NCBI RefSeq assembly: GCF_021183825.1
Contig: NZ_CP089211.1
Coordinates: forward strand, 1,054,001 to 1,118,000
Direction: 5' to 3'
DNA from: Sinomicrobium kalidii
GTDB lineage: Bacteria > Bacteroidota > Bacteroidia > Flavobacteriales > Flavobacteriaceae
Length of the DNA stretch: 64,000 nucleotides
The translations under genes were made by a program, and so were the position numbers. Below the pieces are notes generated by a model. The model worked only from the letters and a program-made list of their open reading frames with translations, was not told where the DNA came from and did no database searches. Shown here one piece after another: positions 19,972 through 29,223 of this stretch (the first letter of the stretch is position 1; each line of letters starts with the position of its first letter).

Positions 19972-21810
19972 TTAGCCCCGCTTATCAGCTGTTTTTACTT
20001 TAACACGTTCCGGTTTTTTAAACAGTTCGTCCGCATTCAGTTTGCGTATATACTCCTTGAGGTCTTTACGGATTTCCCCGGACATGATATACAGCCCTAT
20101 AATGTTCGGTAAGGCCATGGCAAGAAGCATCATATCTGAAAATTCCAGTACGGCACCCAGACTTATGGAAGCCCCCAGAACGATGAACATTAAAAACAAT
20201 ATTTTGTATATGAATTCCACTCTTTTGCTTTTTCCGAAAAGAAAGGTAGTTGCCCGCATACCGTAGTACGACCAGGAGATCGCCGTGGAGAAGGCAAATA
20301 AGAACACCGCTATGGCAAGCACATAAGGGAACCAGCTGATAATACTACCGAAGGCATTTGAGGTTAATTGTGCACCGCCAAGTCCTTCCGCATCGTGATA
20401 AGCACCGGTAAAGATCAGCACCAAGGCTGTAAGAGTACAAACCACTATCGTATCAATAAATGGTTCCAGCAAGCCAACAAACCCTTCGGATACCGGGTGA
20501 TTAGTCTTTACTGCAGAGTGAGCAATAGCCGCAGATCCCACACCGGCTTCATTGGAGAATGCTCCCCGACGGAATCCTTGTATCAGCACGCCTATAAAAC
20601 CACCTTTTAACGCACTGGCTGAAAAGGCCCCGTCTATTATTTCCATAAAAGCACTCCCCAAATGACTGATATGCATAAATATGACAATCAAGGCAAAGAG
20701 GACATATATGGAAGCCATAACGGGGACTACCTTTGCCGTAACCTTGGCTATACTTTTAATGCCTCCTATAATTACAGCACCTACCAATATGGCCATCATT
20801 ATACCGAACCAGAAGCCATTCCCCTCCAAAGCGGGAAATTGCCCCTGCAACTGATCAAAGGCCTGATTGGACTGAAACATGTTCCCGGAACCGAATGAAG
20901 CCCCGATACATAAAACAGCGAAGACCACGGCGAGTACTTTACCGAATTTCTCTTTACCCCGTACTTTGAGCCCTTTGACCAAATAACTCATGGGACCTCC
21001 GAAAACCCGGCCGTCCGGTGCGATTTCCCGGTATTTCACCCCGAGGGAGCACTCTACAAACTTGGAGGACATCCCCAGAAACCCGGCGAGTATCATCCAG
21101 AAGGTAGCGCCGGGGCCTCCTACAGCTATAGCTATGGCCACCCCTGCTATATTCCCCAGACCAACGGTCCCTGAAACTGCGGTTGCCAAAGCCTGGAAAT
21201 GGGTTACCGAACCCGGAGCATCGGGTTGGTCGTATTTTCCCCGTGCCAGTTGTATGGAATGCTTAAAGCCCCGGATGTTTATAAATTTCATGCGCAGGGT
21301 AAAGAAAAGCCCCCCTACTATAAGCCATATCACTATAAAAGGTACGGCGATGGTCCTCGGATCGCCGTTGGGATGCAAAAGTGCTTCACCGTTATCGTCA
21401 TACATTACGGGATCGTATAACCCCACAGCGGCAAAAGGGTCCCAAAATAAAACGGAACCAATCGCATCTACTATAGGTTGCGTGGTTCCGTTAAAAATTT
21501 CTGTTATTGACTTTGCCGGAATCTTATATTCCTTGGTGACAGAAAGCCCGGTTGCATCGGTGACCGTAACCGTATACGGAATACCTTCTGTTAGCCCCGA
21601 AGCCCTGTTTGACGTTAACGGGGTCTCCGGCTTGCTCCATTTATAGGTATACGGCTCCTGTCCCCCTTCTACCTGAAGCACCATTTCCCCGTCATTAATT
21701 ACCTTCGAGGGGTTCTCCAGGGTTTCCTGTACCTTTAATTCTTGTGAAAATACTGTAAAAGAAGTTAATGTCAGAAGAAGAGAGAGAAACTTATTTCTCA
21801 TAAAACGCAT
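19972..21810 (-). CDS. Alanine/glycine:cation symporter (AGCS) with extracytoplasmic SprB-like domain
   Basis: 612 aa, longer than the usual 450-550. A signal peptide ([13 protein letters not shown]) is followed by an SprB-like/PKD-like repeat at about 28-95 ([30 protein letters not shown]). Then comes the AGCS carrier core: [40 protein letters not shown] and [20 protein letters not shown]. The enzyme-like core imports alanine/glycine with Na+ or H+. The N-terminal domain should lie in the periplasm, where it might bind substrate or cell-wall material. This is inferred. A start at Met4 is possible. Confidence 0.92.
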   Translation of the reverse strand: MRFMRNKFLSLLLTLTSFTVFSQELKVQETLENPSKVINDGEMVLQVEGGQEPYTYKWSKPETPLTSNRASGLTEGIPYTVTVTDATGLSVTKEYKIPAKSITEIFNGTTQPIVDAIGSVLFWDPFAAVGLYDPVMYDDNGEALLHPNGDPRTIAVPFIVIWLIVGGLFFTLRMKFINIRGFKHSIQLARGKYDQPDAPGSVTHFQALATAVSGTVGLGNIAGVAIAIAVGGPGATFWMILAGFLGMSSKFVECSLGVKYREIAPDGRVFGGPMSYLVKGLKVRGKEKFGKVLAVVFAVLCIGASFGSGNMFQSNQAFDQLQGQFPALEGNGFWFGIMMAILVGAVIIGGIKSIAKVTAKVVPVMASIYVLFALIVIFMHISHLGSAFMEIIDGAFSASALKGGFIGVLIQGFRRGAFSNEAGVGSAAIAHSAVKTNHPVSEGFVGLLEPFIDTIVVCTLTALVLIFTGAYHDAEGLGGAQLTSNAFGSIISWFPYVLAIAVFLFAFSTAISWSYYGMRATTFLFGKSKRVEFIYKILFLMFIVLGASISLGAVLEFSDMMLLAMALPNIIGLYIMSGEIRKDLKEYIRKLNADELFKKPERVKVKTADKRG

Positions 21811-22028
21811 ATGTTTTTAAGTTTTAGATTAGAGTTGTGTTTTTTTACTTAAATCCTTAAAATAACATTGTACCGGAATTAAGTGTAAGGTTAAACAATA
21901 AAAGGGAGCAATATCCAAAAAAAAAGAATCTAAATCAAATTTTAGTTCTGATTTCGTTATCTAATTATTAAAAAATACTTAAAAAACATTTAAAAATGCC
22001 TTTTTAAAGAAAGACGGGACCACTCATT

Positions 22029-22256
22029 TTACAGGTCGAAAACCGAAGTCCTCTTCGTATAGACCATGTCCTTCAGTTTCAGCACAAAAGCCAGGGTAAG
22101 ATAAACGGCAAACCATATACCGAAAGTGGCAAACGACACATATATAAAGAACAACCGGACATTTTTGGCTTTCATTCCGAGCCTGTCGGCAAGACGGGAA
22201 GAAACGGCGAAACCGTGCTTCTCAAAAAAATACCGGATGTTGTTCAGCGTTTTCAC
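22029..22256 (-). CDS. PspC-domain membrane protein
   Basis: A 75-aa protein from a GTG start (MKTLNNIRYFFEKHGFAVSS). It carries the PspC core with one or two hydrophobic segments (VRLFFIYVSFATFGIWFAVYLTLAF, written here only as positions about 34-58) and a short charged tail. PspC proteins respond to envelope stress in other bacteria. The short form is common in flavobacteria. It is a single gene upstream of nothing obviously linked. Confidence 0.75.
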   Translation of the reverse strand: MKTLNNIRYFFEKHGFAVSSRLADRLGMKAKNVRLFFIYVSFATFGIWFAVYLTLAFVLKLKDMVYTKRTSVFDL

Positions 22257-22370
22257 GAAGGCAAAGATAAGGAATAATTAAAAATGGAAAACCAGGCCAA
22301 TGTACCAATGCGTCAACGTGCCGATTTGATAATTGACTTATGAAAATATACGGAACGGGTGCCGGGCGAT

Positions 22371-23654
22371 TCATTTTTCCCATTTAAGGAGGTGATGCCC
22401 TATGGTACATTCCAGGCACCTGTTTCCGGAGCAATAATCATTGTATAATTGTAACATCGCCTGGCTTTCGCCCGCATTTTTGGCCTGCACTCCTGCTTCG
22501 GCATATTTGTCGGTTATCCTGTTCCTTTCGGGTTTCAGGCTTCCTGCAAGTTCCGTTATGGCAACATTGACCTCCATACCCGTATACCTGGCATAACAGA
22601 ACTTCAGGGGAATTACGGTATTGATGACCAACAAGTCTATAAAACTACGTGACATTTTTTTTACCCGCTTCTTTCCGGAGGCTTTTCCGAAGGTGTAGTG
22701 ACAATCCCAGTACCCCGAGGCTACGCTGTCAAAAAGGTCGTAAAATTCACGAATGTGCCCGGCCTGCATTGCTGCCGCAAATAATTTTTCTTTTTCGAAA
22801 TAAAGGTTGGCCAGTTGCGACAACCTCAGGGTGGGGAAATTGGCGGGACGCAGCTTGTGGAACCGTGGACGGATGATCCCTTCCGCAGAAAGCCGGTATT
22901 TGTGTTTGAGGTATGCATATTCCCTGCACAGTTGTGCAGTATAAGAATCCGGAGTTTCAATAGTGTCCAGTAAACCGGCCTGACCGAACAAAAGGGCTTC
23001 CAGCCGGAACTGGTTATCCCGTACTTTTCTCACAGTACCGTAACCGACAGTATCTGCTATGCTCCGGAACGATTCGCCATTGACCTTCAGTCCGAAATTT
23101 TTCATCAGGTTTTTGAAAAATACCGCTTCCCAGTCGTTCCTGGAATCTTCCAGATCGCGGAAAACGGCGAGCGATTTCTGTTCCAGGCGTTCAAAAAACA
23201 AGCGTTCTAGATAATTGTACCGCAAAAAGGGAGGTACATTACCGATATCCTTTTCGCAATTAATAAAATAGTAGTTGCCTTTCAGAAGAGTGGTATAGTT
23301 CTCAAAAGTGGTTTCGGGAACAATATCTTTCAGCTCCACTGCGGGCACCGTGGAATCATCCCTTCGAAAAACAGGCATATCGTCTTCCCAAACCACATGA
23401 AGTATAATATTGTCATATGCCGGGTCTTTCTCATGACGATGTACATACCAGTCGGAGGATTTCAGGTGGATCTCCACATTACCTGCCCATAACTGTCCGC
23501 CTATACGGAGTTTTGCATTGAAAAAATCGGGGCCTGAATTGCTGTTGTGCTGCCCTGTGGTTACAACCTCTACCCGTTCTCCAGCAGAGGTATATAAATT
23601 TTCCCCGCGGAACTTTTGAAATTTCCACAGGTAATGCAGAAAGTCTTCTTTCAT
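22371..23654 (-). CDS. DUF2851 family protein
   Basis: A 427-aa soluble protein from the ATG at 23654 (MKEDFLHYLWKFQKF). A TTG four codons upstream is a weaker start. Conserved features are GQHNSNSGPDFFNAKL, GNVEIHLKSSDWYVHRHEKD and HVVWEDD near the N-terminus and a Cys-containing tail (CSGNRCLECTIGHHLLK). The NSGPDF/EIH/SSDW pattern resembles a restriction-like nuclease fold, but the family has no established function that I can name. Confidence 0.85.
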   Translation of the reverse strand: MKEDFLHYLWKFQKFRGENLYTSAGERVEVVTTGQHNSNSGPDFFNAKLRIGGQLWAGNVEIHLKSSDWYVHRHEKDPAYDNIILHVVWEDDMPVFRRDDSTVPAVELKDIVPETTFENYTTLLKGNYYFINCEKDIGNVPPFLRYNYLERLFFERLEQKSLAVFRDLEDSRNDWEAVFFKNLMKNFGLKVNGESFRSIADTVGYGTVRKVRDNQFRLEALLFGQAGLLDTIETPDSYTAQLCREYAYLKHKYRLSAEGIIRPRFHKLRPANFPTLRLSQLANLYFEKEKLFAAAMQAGHIREFYDLFDSVASGYWDCHYTFGKASGKKRVKKMSRSFIDLLVINTVIPLKFCYARYTGMEVNVAITELAGSLKPERNRITDKYAEAGVQAKNAGESQAMLQLYNDYCSGNRCLECTIGHHLLKWEK

Positions 23655-23827
23655 ACCTTGAAACAAAAAGTGATTCAGATGGATAACGAACCAGGCAGCT
23701 AATCTTTAATTTGTTCGTAATCAGGTATAAATGTAAAAAATCAAACGGGACTACACAAAAAGTATAGAAAGCGGCTTATAAAAAATAAAAAACCGGTAAA
23801 AAAAGTTGTTCATTAGCAATTAAAAAT

Positions 23828-23851
23828 TAACTTTGTATTTCAAAGTACTTT
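23828..23851 (+). promoter_or_regulatory. Promoter/operator of the membrane protein-winged-helix operon
   Basis: TAACTTTG (23828-23835) is a -7 box, with TTG 19 bp upstream. It overlaps the inverted repeat ACTTTG-TATTT-CAAAGT (23830-23846), and a third half-site ACTTT follows, creating the palindrome AAAGTACTTT. The same arrangement occurs at 24779-24802 before creD. Binding would block the promoter. Confidence 0.7.
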
Positions 23852-23855
23852 AAAA

Positions 23856-24464
23856 ATGGATTCAAAAAAATACCTGGAAGATCTGAATGAAATTAAGGAC
23901 CTGATGCAAAAATCCTCCCGCTTCATTTCCCTTAGTGGCCTTTCGGGGATACTTGCCGGAGTTTACGCATTGATCGGGGCAGCAATAGCTTATGTTGTGG
24001 TCACAAACTCCACAAGAACATACCTGATCCTCGACGGATACATTTTCAGACTGATGCTTCTTGATCTGTTTCTCATCGCATTTCTGAGCATCGGTACCGC
24101 TATTTTTCTCACCACCCGGAAAGCCAGGAAAAACGGCGAAAAGATTTGGGATACCTCATCAAAACGCCTGGTGATTAATTTCCTGGTCCCACTACTCACC
24201 GGCGGACTGTACATATTGATCATACTCGGCCAACAGAAATACGGACAAACAGCAGCACTAATGCTTATTTTTTACGGGATCGCCCTGGTCAATGCATCCA
24301 AATACAGTATAGGGGATATACGATACCTCGGCTATACAGAAATCTTTCTCGGACTGATTTGTGCCCTGTTCCCAGGCTACGGGTTCTGGCTGTGGGTTGC
24401 CGGGTTTGGCATTATGCATATCGTATACGGTCTTTTCATGTATTTTAAATATGACAGGGCATAA
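23856..24464 (+). CDS. Hypothetical integral membrane protein
   Basis: 202 aa with about six predicted membrane helices (roughly residues 27-49, 66-87, 108-127, 132-148, 157-173 and 176-195) and a short cytoplasmic N-terminus (MDSKKYLEDLNEIKDLMQK). I do not recognise a catalytic motif. It is first in a unit with the winged-helix regulator (3 bp downstream) and shares an operator with creD, so it probably belongs to the same envelope-related response. Function unknown. Confidence 0.8.
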   Translation: MDSKKYLEDLNEIKDLMQKSSRFISLSGLSGILAGVYALIGAAIAYVVVTNSTRTYLILDGYIFRLMLLDLFLIAFLSIGTAIFLTTRKARKNGEKIWDTSSKRLVINFLVPLLTGGLYILIILGQQKYGQTAALMLIFYGIALVNASKYSIGDIRYLGYTEIFLGLICALFPGYGFWLWVAGFGIMHIVYGLFMYFKYDRA

Positions 24465-24467
24465 ATT

Positions 24468-24764
24468 TTGGGTATTATAAACAACATAAACAAAGCTTTT
24501 GATCATCGTGTCCGGTTGGGCATCATGTCTGTATTGATGGTCAACGAATATGCAGATTTTAAAACCCTCAAAGAACTCCTGGGCGTTACCGACGGCAACC
24601 TGGCCAGCCATTCCAAGGCTCTGGAACAAGCAGAATATATTGTTATAGAAAAACGATTTATCGGTAAAAAACCCAATACGCGTTACAGGGCAACCAAATC
24701 GGGTAAAACAGCATTTAAGGATCACCTCAATGCCCTGGAACAACTCATAAACAGAAACGAATAA
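24468..24764 (+). CDS. Winged-helix transcriptional regulator
   Basis: 98-aa DNA-binding protein. The N-terminal helix NKAFDHRVRLGIMSVLMVNE, the recognition segment LKELLGVTDGNLASHSKALE and a wing (EKRFIGKKPNTRYRATKSG) define a PadR/ArsR-like winged helix of the HTH_34 type. The frame has no ATG near its start. A TTG at 24468, 3 bp after the preceding stop, fits best. It likely binds the ACTTTG repeats before its own operon and before creD. Confidence 0.85.
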   Translation: MGIINNINKAFDHRVRLGIMSVLMVNEYADFKTLKELLGVTDGNLASHSKALEQAEYIVIEKRFIGKKPNTRYRATKSGKTAFKDHLNALEQLINRNE

Positions 24765-24778
24765 TTTTTTTTACACAT

Positions 24779-24802
24779 TAACTTTGAAATTCAAAGTACT
24801 TT
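24779..24802 (+). promoter_or_regulatory. Promoter/operator of creD
   Basis: TAACTTTG (24779-24786) is a -7 box fused to the inverted repeat ACTTTGA-AAT-TCAAAGT (24781-24797) and a third half-site ACTTT. CAAAGTACTTTAAAAAT is identical to the element upstream of 23856. Confidence 0.7.
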
Positions 24803-24816
24803 AAAAATAAATAAAA

Positions 24817-26193
24817 ATGGAACACAATCAGAAAAACACCAGCAAATTCGGCCATTGGATAAAAATCTCAACTACCGCAAGAATGCTTATGATAGGCTTC
24901 CTGATCCTGGTTTTGCTTATCCCGCTTTCCTATATTGAAGACCTGATACGTGAGCGTTCGCTCAGAAAAGAAGGGGTGATAAACGAGATCGGTGAAAAAT
25001 GGGGTGGCGAAGTCCTTTTTTACGGACCGGTCCTGAAAATACCGTACAAAACATTTCAGGAAAAAACAGTAACGGATAAGGACACTAAAAAGGTGTATAC
25101 CGAAACTATTGAAAGTATTGACTATGCCTTTTTCTTTCCGGAAAAACTCACTATAGATACAAAGATAAACCCGGAAGAGAAATATTACGGCATCTATAAA
25201 ACCTCCGTTTTTGAAAGCAATATGGACATATCGGGCACCTTTACAAAACCGGATTTCAGCGAACGGGAGATCAGCAATGAACATATCCTGTGGGACAAAG
25301 CCAAAATCATTATTCGCACTTCAAACCTCAAAGGTGTAAATAACAGGGTACACATAAAACTCAACAAGAATACCTATAACTTTGAATCGCAGTACAACGG
25401 AAATACAGCCAATACTTACGGCACAACTGCTCTGCACACCATGGAAAGCGGCTTTTTACAACAGGAAGACCTCCCGACACATATAAATACGGATTTCAGT
25501 ATATCTCTTTTCGTTAAAGGAAGCCGGCAAATAAGTTTTATTCCCGTGGGGAAGGAAACTTCGGCCAATATATCGTCTAACTGGAAAACCGCCAATTTTT
25601 TCGGGGAGTTCCTTCCCCATAATGACGGTAAAGTCCATGAAAACGGTTTTGATGCCCGGTGGAAAGTGCTCGATATCAACAGACCCTTTTCACAACAACA
25701 TTTTCATCACTTACCCGATCTGAACACCTTTGCATTCGGAGTGAACTTTATGATCCCCGTAGATGAATACCAAAAAAGCGAACGCTCCGCAAAATACGGC
25801 TTTTTAGTTATCGGGCTCACCTTCCTCACCTTCTTTCTCATACAAACCATGAGCAAGATCGGCATACACCCTTTCCAGTACCTCATGATCGGCCTTGCCC
25901 TTACCATGTTTTACACCCTGTTACTCTCCATTTCCGAACACAGCAATTTTCTGAAAGCATATCTGGTTGCCGGAGTATCGGTAATTGCACTGATCACTAT
26001 CTATTCCCATTCCATTCTAAAAACCCGGAAGTTTTCCATATTCATATGCTTGTCGTTAGCAGCGCTCTACTCCTTTATATATGTAATTATCCAACTGGAA
26101 AATTACGCGCTTCTGGTAGGAAGTATAGGGTTGTTCCTAATCCTGGCGTCGGTAATGTTCATATCGCGAAAGATAGACTGGAATAACGGTTAA
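24817..26193 (+). CDS. creD: Inner membrane protein CreD
   Basis: 458-aa CreD family protein. One N-terminal membrane helix (about residues 23-42) is followed by a large periplasmic domain with the family segments KEGVINEIGEKWGGEVLFYG and PVLKIPYK, then about five C-terminal membrane helices from residue 325 on. CreD overproduction is linked to cell-envelope integrity and beta-lactam or colicin tolerance in other bacteria. CreD beside a small winged-helix gene is a recurrent Bacteroidota arrangement, by recollection. It shares the operator at 24779. Confidence 0.92.
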   Translation: MEHNQKNTSKFGHWIKISTTARMLMIGFLILVLLIPLSYIEDLIRERSLRKEGVINEIGEKWGGEVLFYGPVLKIPYKTFQEKTVTDKDTKKVYTETIESIDYAFFFPEKLTIDTKINPEEKYYGIYKTSVFESNMDISGTFTKPDFSEREISNEHILWDKAKIIIRTSNLKGVNNRVHIKLNKNTYNFESQYNGNTANTYGTTALHTMESGFLQQEDLPTHINTDFSISLFVKGSRQISFIPVGKETSANISSNWKTANFFGEFLPHNDGKVHENGFDARWKVLDINRPFSQQHFHHLPDLNTFAFGVNFMIPVDEYQKSERSAKYGFLVIGLTFLTFFLIQTMSKIGIHPFQYLMIGLALTMFYTLLLSISEHSNFLKAYLVAGVSVIALITIYSHSILKTRKFSIFICLSLAALYSFIYVIIQLENYALLVGSIGLFLILASVMFISRKIDWNNG

Positions 26194-26203
26194 AATAACA
26201 AGG

Positions 26204-26250
26204 CCCTATCTGCCGTTCTTTATCCGAAAAGAAACAGATGGGGTTTTCCT
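26204..26250 (+). terminator. Terminator after creD
   Basis: Stem CCCTATCTG/CAGATGGGG (one wobble pair) followed by TTTTCCTTT. An inner TTCTTT/AAAGAA can also pair. It separates the convergent creD and rhodanese genes and may act in both directions. Confidence 0.7.
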
Positions 26251-26562
26251 TTATTCTACAACCTCGCCTTCCCATTCCATAATGCCTCCCAGCAAGTTAT
26301 GTGCCTCTTCAAAGCCGAGTTGCCCCATAATGTTACAAGCCTGTGCACTCCTGCCTCCCGACCTGCAATACACATAGTAGGTCTTTGACTTGTCCAGTTT
26401 TTCCAGTTCGTCAATAAACCCCTGTCCCTGTCTGATATCTATATTTACTGCATTGGGGATATAGCCTTCTTCATATTCCTCTTCCGTGCGAACGTCCAGA
26501 ATAACGGCATTTTTATTGTCTTCCAGTTGTTCTGCCCACTCCTCTTGATTTAAATCTGCCAT
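26251..26562 (-). CDS. Rhodanese-like sulfurtransferase domain protein
   Basis: 103 aa from the ATG at 26562 (MADLNQEEWAEQLEDNKN). A single rhodanese domain with AVILDVRTEEEYEEGYIPNA and the active-site loop VYCRSGGRSAQAC, whose Cys carries persulfide sulfur. The protein is cytoplasmic, with no signal peptide. Single-domain rhodaneses often deliver sulfur or act in redox defence. The partner is unknown. Confidence 0.9.
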   Translation of the reverse strand: MADLNQEEWAEQLEDNKNAVILDVRTEEEYEEGYIPNAVNIDIRQGQGFIDELEKLDKSKTYYVYCRSGGRSAQACNIMGQLGFEEAHNLLGGIMEWEGEVVE

Positions 26563-26598
26563 AGTATTGTTGTTATTTTTTTTCAAAATTACGCAAAA

Positions 26599-26635
26599 GA
26601 AAAAAATCCGGAACTGTTCGCCCCGGACTTTTTTA
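26599..26635 (-). terminator. Terminator after the thioredoxin-fold gene
   Basis: On the minus strand the stem AAGTCCGG/CCGGATTT (with a G-U pair) is followed by seven T residues. It ends the TlpA-like/thioredoxin-fold transcript. Confidence 0.75.
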
Positions 26636-26677
26636 TCAACTCACTGTGCTTATATCTCAAAATAAAGCCATCACAAA

Positions 26678-27295
26678 TTATACTTTAATGGTACAACCGA
26701 TAGCCTTCGTGGTATTTATCCTGATCTCCTCCCCTTTCAGCATGGCATCAACGGCGTCTTCCACATAATGGGTCTCCACGGAATCCTCATCCTGATAATT
26801 GTCGTCAATGGCGCCGATATATTTCACGATATTCCCTGCATCTGTTTTTTCCAGAAGAAAAACATGGGGCGTTCTGGACGCTCCGTACTTCGGGAATATT
26901 TGCTGACCTTTATCCAGCAAATACGGAAAGGTAAACCCTTTATCCTTCGCACGCACCTTCATGGCCTCAAAGCTGTCTTTAGGTGATTTCTCCGGATTAT
27001 TGGGGTTTATGGCAATAACCGGCACCCCCAGCTTTTTATATTTTTTATCCAGCGCTATGATCCTGTCTTCATAGGCCTGGGCATAAGGGCAGGTATTGCA
27101 GGTAAATATCACCAGGTACCCTTTGGCATCACCGTAATCGGAAAGGGACACCATTTTACCGTCTGTATTTTTAAGGCTGAAATCTGTTGCCTCATCGCCG
27201 ATCTCATAACCGTTATCGTAGCCGAGGGCCCTGGCGGTAAAAGAACTCATTGCAACAGCAATGGCAAGAAATAATAAGGTTTTAATCGTTTTCAT
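26678..27295 (-). CDS. Secreted thioredoxin-fold protein (AhpC/TSA type)
   Basis: 205 aa. A signal peptide (LLFLAIAVAMSSFTA) leads to a periplasmic thioredoxin fold with TDFSLKNTDGKMVSLSDYG and a CxxC-like CNTCPYAQ motif (residues about 71-78) preceded by LVIFT. The cis-Pro segment is GASRTPHVFL. Such proteins are typically redox-active periplasmic enzymes. The start overlaps the upstream TlpA-like stop by one base (TGATG), so they are co-translated. Confidence 0.88.
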   Translation of the reverse strand: MKTIKTLLFLAIAVAMSSFTARALGYDNGYEIGDEATDFSLKNTDGKMVSLSDYGDAKGYLVIFTCNTCPYAQAYEDRIIALDKKYKKLGVPVIAINPNNPEKSPKDSFEAMKVRAKDKGFTFPYLLDKGQQIFPKYGASRTPHVFLLEKTDAGNIVKYIGAIDDNYQDEDSVETHYVEDAVDAMLKGEEIRINTTKAIGCTIKV

Positions 27296-27852
27296 CAGTT
27301 GGCATTTAAAGCATTAAGGTTGTTTTCCAGTTCTTTGTACGTCATCGACGATTCGTAAAAAGCGCGTTTTTTATCGTTGTATATCAATGTAGCCGGTATG
27401 GCACCAGACCATTCCCTGTCCACTTTGGGTATCCACTCATTTTGTTTGGGGTCGTCCAGCACAATAACTCTGGATGTCAGTTTCTTTTCTTCCAGAAAGG
27501 GAAGCAATTTTGTTTCAAGCCTCCCGGGCATGTCAAGGCTCACCAGTATCACTTCAACACCCTTATCGGCATATTCCCTGTTGAGTTTTTCAAAATACGG
27601 GAGTTCCGCTACACAGGGTTTGCACCAGGTAGCCCAGAAATTAACAACATAGGTTTTGTTATCCTCTATATGTAAAAAACGTTCAAAACCTTCAAAATCG
27701 TATACGTCCACCTTCATATGGTCATTCGATACCACATTTTTAGGAGGAAAATCTGCAAAACTCAATTCCGCACCGGAAGTTTTTTTCTTCCCCGTGTCTG
27801 TTTTACAAGATATTAAAAAAACGAAAAATACACAAGCGACCTGAAGCTTCAT
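27295..27852 (-). CDS. TlpA-like thiol-disulfide oxidoreductase lipoprotein
   Basis: 185 aa from the ATG at 27852 (MKLQVACVFFVFLISC), where the lipobox LISC places Cys16 as the lipidated residue. An upstream extension would lack a signal sequence at its start. The thioredoxin domain contains VVNFWATWCKPCVAELPYFE, with the redox-active CxxC, and a cis-Pro in GAIPATLIYN. It probably reduces or oxidises disulfides in the periplasm, perhaps with the adjacent thioredoxin-fold protein. Confidence 0.9.
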   Translation of the reverse strand: MKLQVACVFFVFLISCKTDTGKKKTSGAELSFADFPPKNVVSNDHMKVDVYDFEGFERFLHIEDNKTYVVNFWATWCKPCVAELPYFEKLNREYADKGVEVILVSLDMPGRLETKLLPFLEEKKLTSRVIVLDDPKQNEWIPKVDREWSGAIPATLIYNDKKRAFYESSMTYKELENNLNALNAN

Positions 27853-27977
27853 GTGTTTGTTTTTTAATGCATTAGATTTTTTACTTAATGCTAAAAATAT
27901 GAACTCTTCTGTTCTGCACAAGTCTTTTTAACAAAAATTTATCTGTGCCGGATTTGGAAATAAAAATAATTTTACCG

Positions 27978-27996
27978 TACATTTGTACATACAAAT
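27978..27996 (+). promoter_or_regulatory. Promoter with candidate MarR operator
   Basis: TACATTTG (27978-27985) is a -7 box. It overlaps the inverted repeat ATTTGTA-CA-TACAAAT (27981-27996). A second weaker repeat ATTGT-ATAG-ACAAT follows up to the start codon. The position suggests autoregulation by the MarR protein encoded next. Confidence 0.6.
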
Positions 27997-28008
27997 ATTG
28001 TATAGACA

Positions 28009-28458
28009 ATGAAAATTGAAGATGTGATCAAAACGGGAACTATGCACAGTCATTCAAGGACGGTGATCAATCTGGTCTATACGGCAAGTGAAGTAGGTAA
28101 CCGGATATCGGAAACCGTAAAACCCTATGGCATCTCGACCCAACAATTTAATGTGCTCCGTATTCTCCGGGGGCAAAAAGGGAAACCGGCCAACCTGTCC
28201 ACCATTCAGGAACGCATGGTTTCAAAGATGAGCAATACCACGCGCATTGTAGACAAGTTGATAGACAAGGGACTGGTGGAACGCATCCAGTGCCCTAAAA
28301 ACAGGAGAAAGGTGGAGATCTTCATTACCGGAAAAGGTCGGGACCTGCTATCAGAAGTTAATGTCGTTGTAGCCAATGCGGAGAAAGAAATCGTAAAACA
28401 CCTTAGCAAGCAGGAACTCGAATCGCTGAACCATATGCTCGACACCCTGCGAAGTTGA
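28009..28458 (+). CDS. MarR family transcriptional regulator
   Basis: 149 aa. The winged helix has QQFNVLRILRGQKGKPANLS, the recognition helix IQERMVSKMSNTTRIVDKLI and the wing LVERIQCPKNRRKVEIFITG. MarR dimers repress genes for redox or xenobiotic defence and release DNA on ligand or thiol change. There is no conserved OhrR-type N-terminal Cys. It is followed by a nitroreductase and a YceI gene, which are probable targets. Confidence 0.92.
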   Translation: MKIEDVIKTGTMHSHSRTVINLVYTASEVGNRISETVKPYGISTQQFNVLRILRGQKGKPANLSTIQERMVSKMSNTTRIVDKLIDKGLVERIQCPKNRRKVEIFITGKGRDLLSEVNVVVANAEKEIVKHLSKQELESLNHMLDTLRS

Positions 28459-28495
28459 ATATAAACAGAAATCAAATAATATAACAAGAACAAAA

Positions 28496-29128
28496 ATGAG
28501 TACACTAATCGAATCCCTGAACTGGAGGTACGCTACCAAAAAGTTCGATCCTTCCAGGAAAGTAACTGCAGAAGACCTGAAAACATTGAAAGAAGCCATC
28601 CGGTTATCGGCATCTTCCTACGGTTTACAGCCTTACGAGGTGCTGGTTATCGAAGACCCGGAAATCCGCAAACAACTGAAAGAGGCTTCCTGGGGACAGA
28701 CACAGATCACAGATGCTTCCCACCTCATCGTCTTTGCCAACAAGACCAATGTTACCGCAAAAGACACAGAGGCCTATATGAACAACATCAGTAAAACGCG
28801 GAACATCCCGGTAGAAAACCTGTCCGGTTTCAGCGATATGATAAACAATACGGTGATATCGCTTCCGCAGGAGGCCAAGCATACCTGGACAGCCAAGCAG
28901 ACCTATATTGCCCTGGGCAGTCTTCTGGCCGCAGCAGCCGAACTTCGTATCGACGCCTGTCCCATGGAAGGTTTTGATCCGGAAGGATACAACAGAATAC
29001 TGGGACTGGACAAAAAAGGGCTTAATGCCTCCGTTATCGCCACAATAGGTTACCGTGCACAGGAGGATGATACCCAACACTATGCCAAGGTAAGACGCCC
29101 TGCAGAAGAATTATTTACCACTATTTAA
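28496..29128 (+). CDS. NAD(P)H-dependent nitroreductase family oxidoreductase
   Basis: 210-aa FMN enzyme of the NfsB type, with LNWRYATKKFDPSRKVT, RLSASSYGLQPYEVLVIED, WTAKQTYIALGSLLAAAAEL and ACPMEGFDPEGYNRILGL. It would reduce quinones, nitro compounds or similar electrophiles using NAD(P)H in the cytoplasm. It starts 37 bp after the MarR gene. Confidence 0.93.
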   Translation: MSTLIESLNWRYATKKFDPSRKVTAEDLKTLKEAIRLSASSYGLQPYEVLVIEDPEIRKQLKEASWGQTQITDASHLIVFANKTNVTAKDTEAYMNNISKTRNIPVENLSGFSDMINNTVISLPQEAKHTWTAKQTYIALGSLLAAAAELRIDACPMEGFDPEGYNRILGLDKKGLNASVIATIGYRAQEDDTQHYAKVRRPAEELFTTI

Positions 29129-29223
29129 TAGCGGATCAAGTTATTTTAAACACGGATAGACTATTTTTGATACCGCGGGAAAAGAGATCAAATACCAAAT
29201 ACTATATTAAATACAAAAACATT

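Noticed and set aside
22386..22397. AAGGAGGTGATG on the plus strand, resembling a Shine-Dalgarno with start codon
   Set aside because: It lies inside the coding region of the minus-strand DUF2851 gene and no plus-strand frame of use follows.
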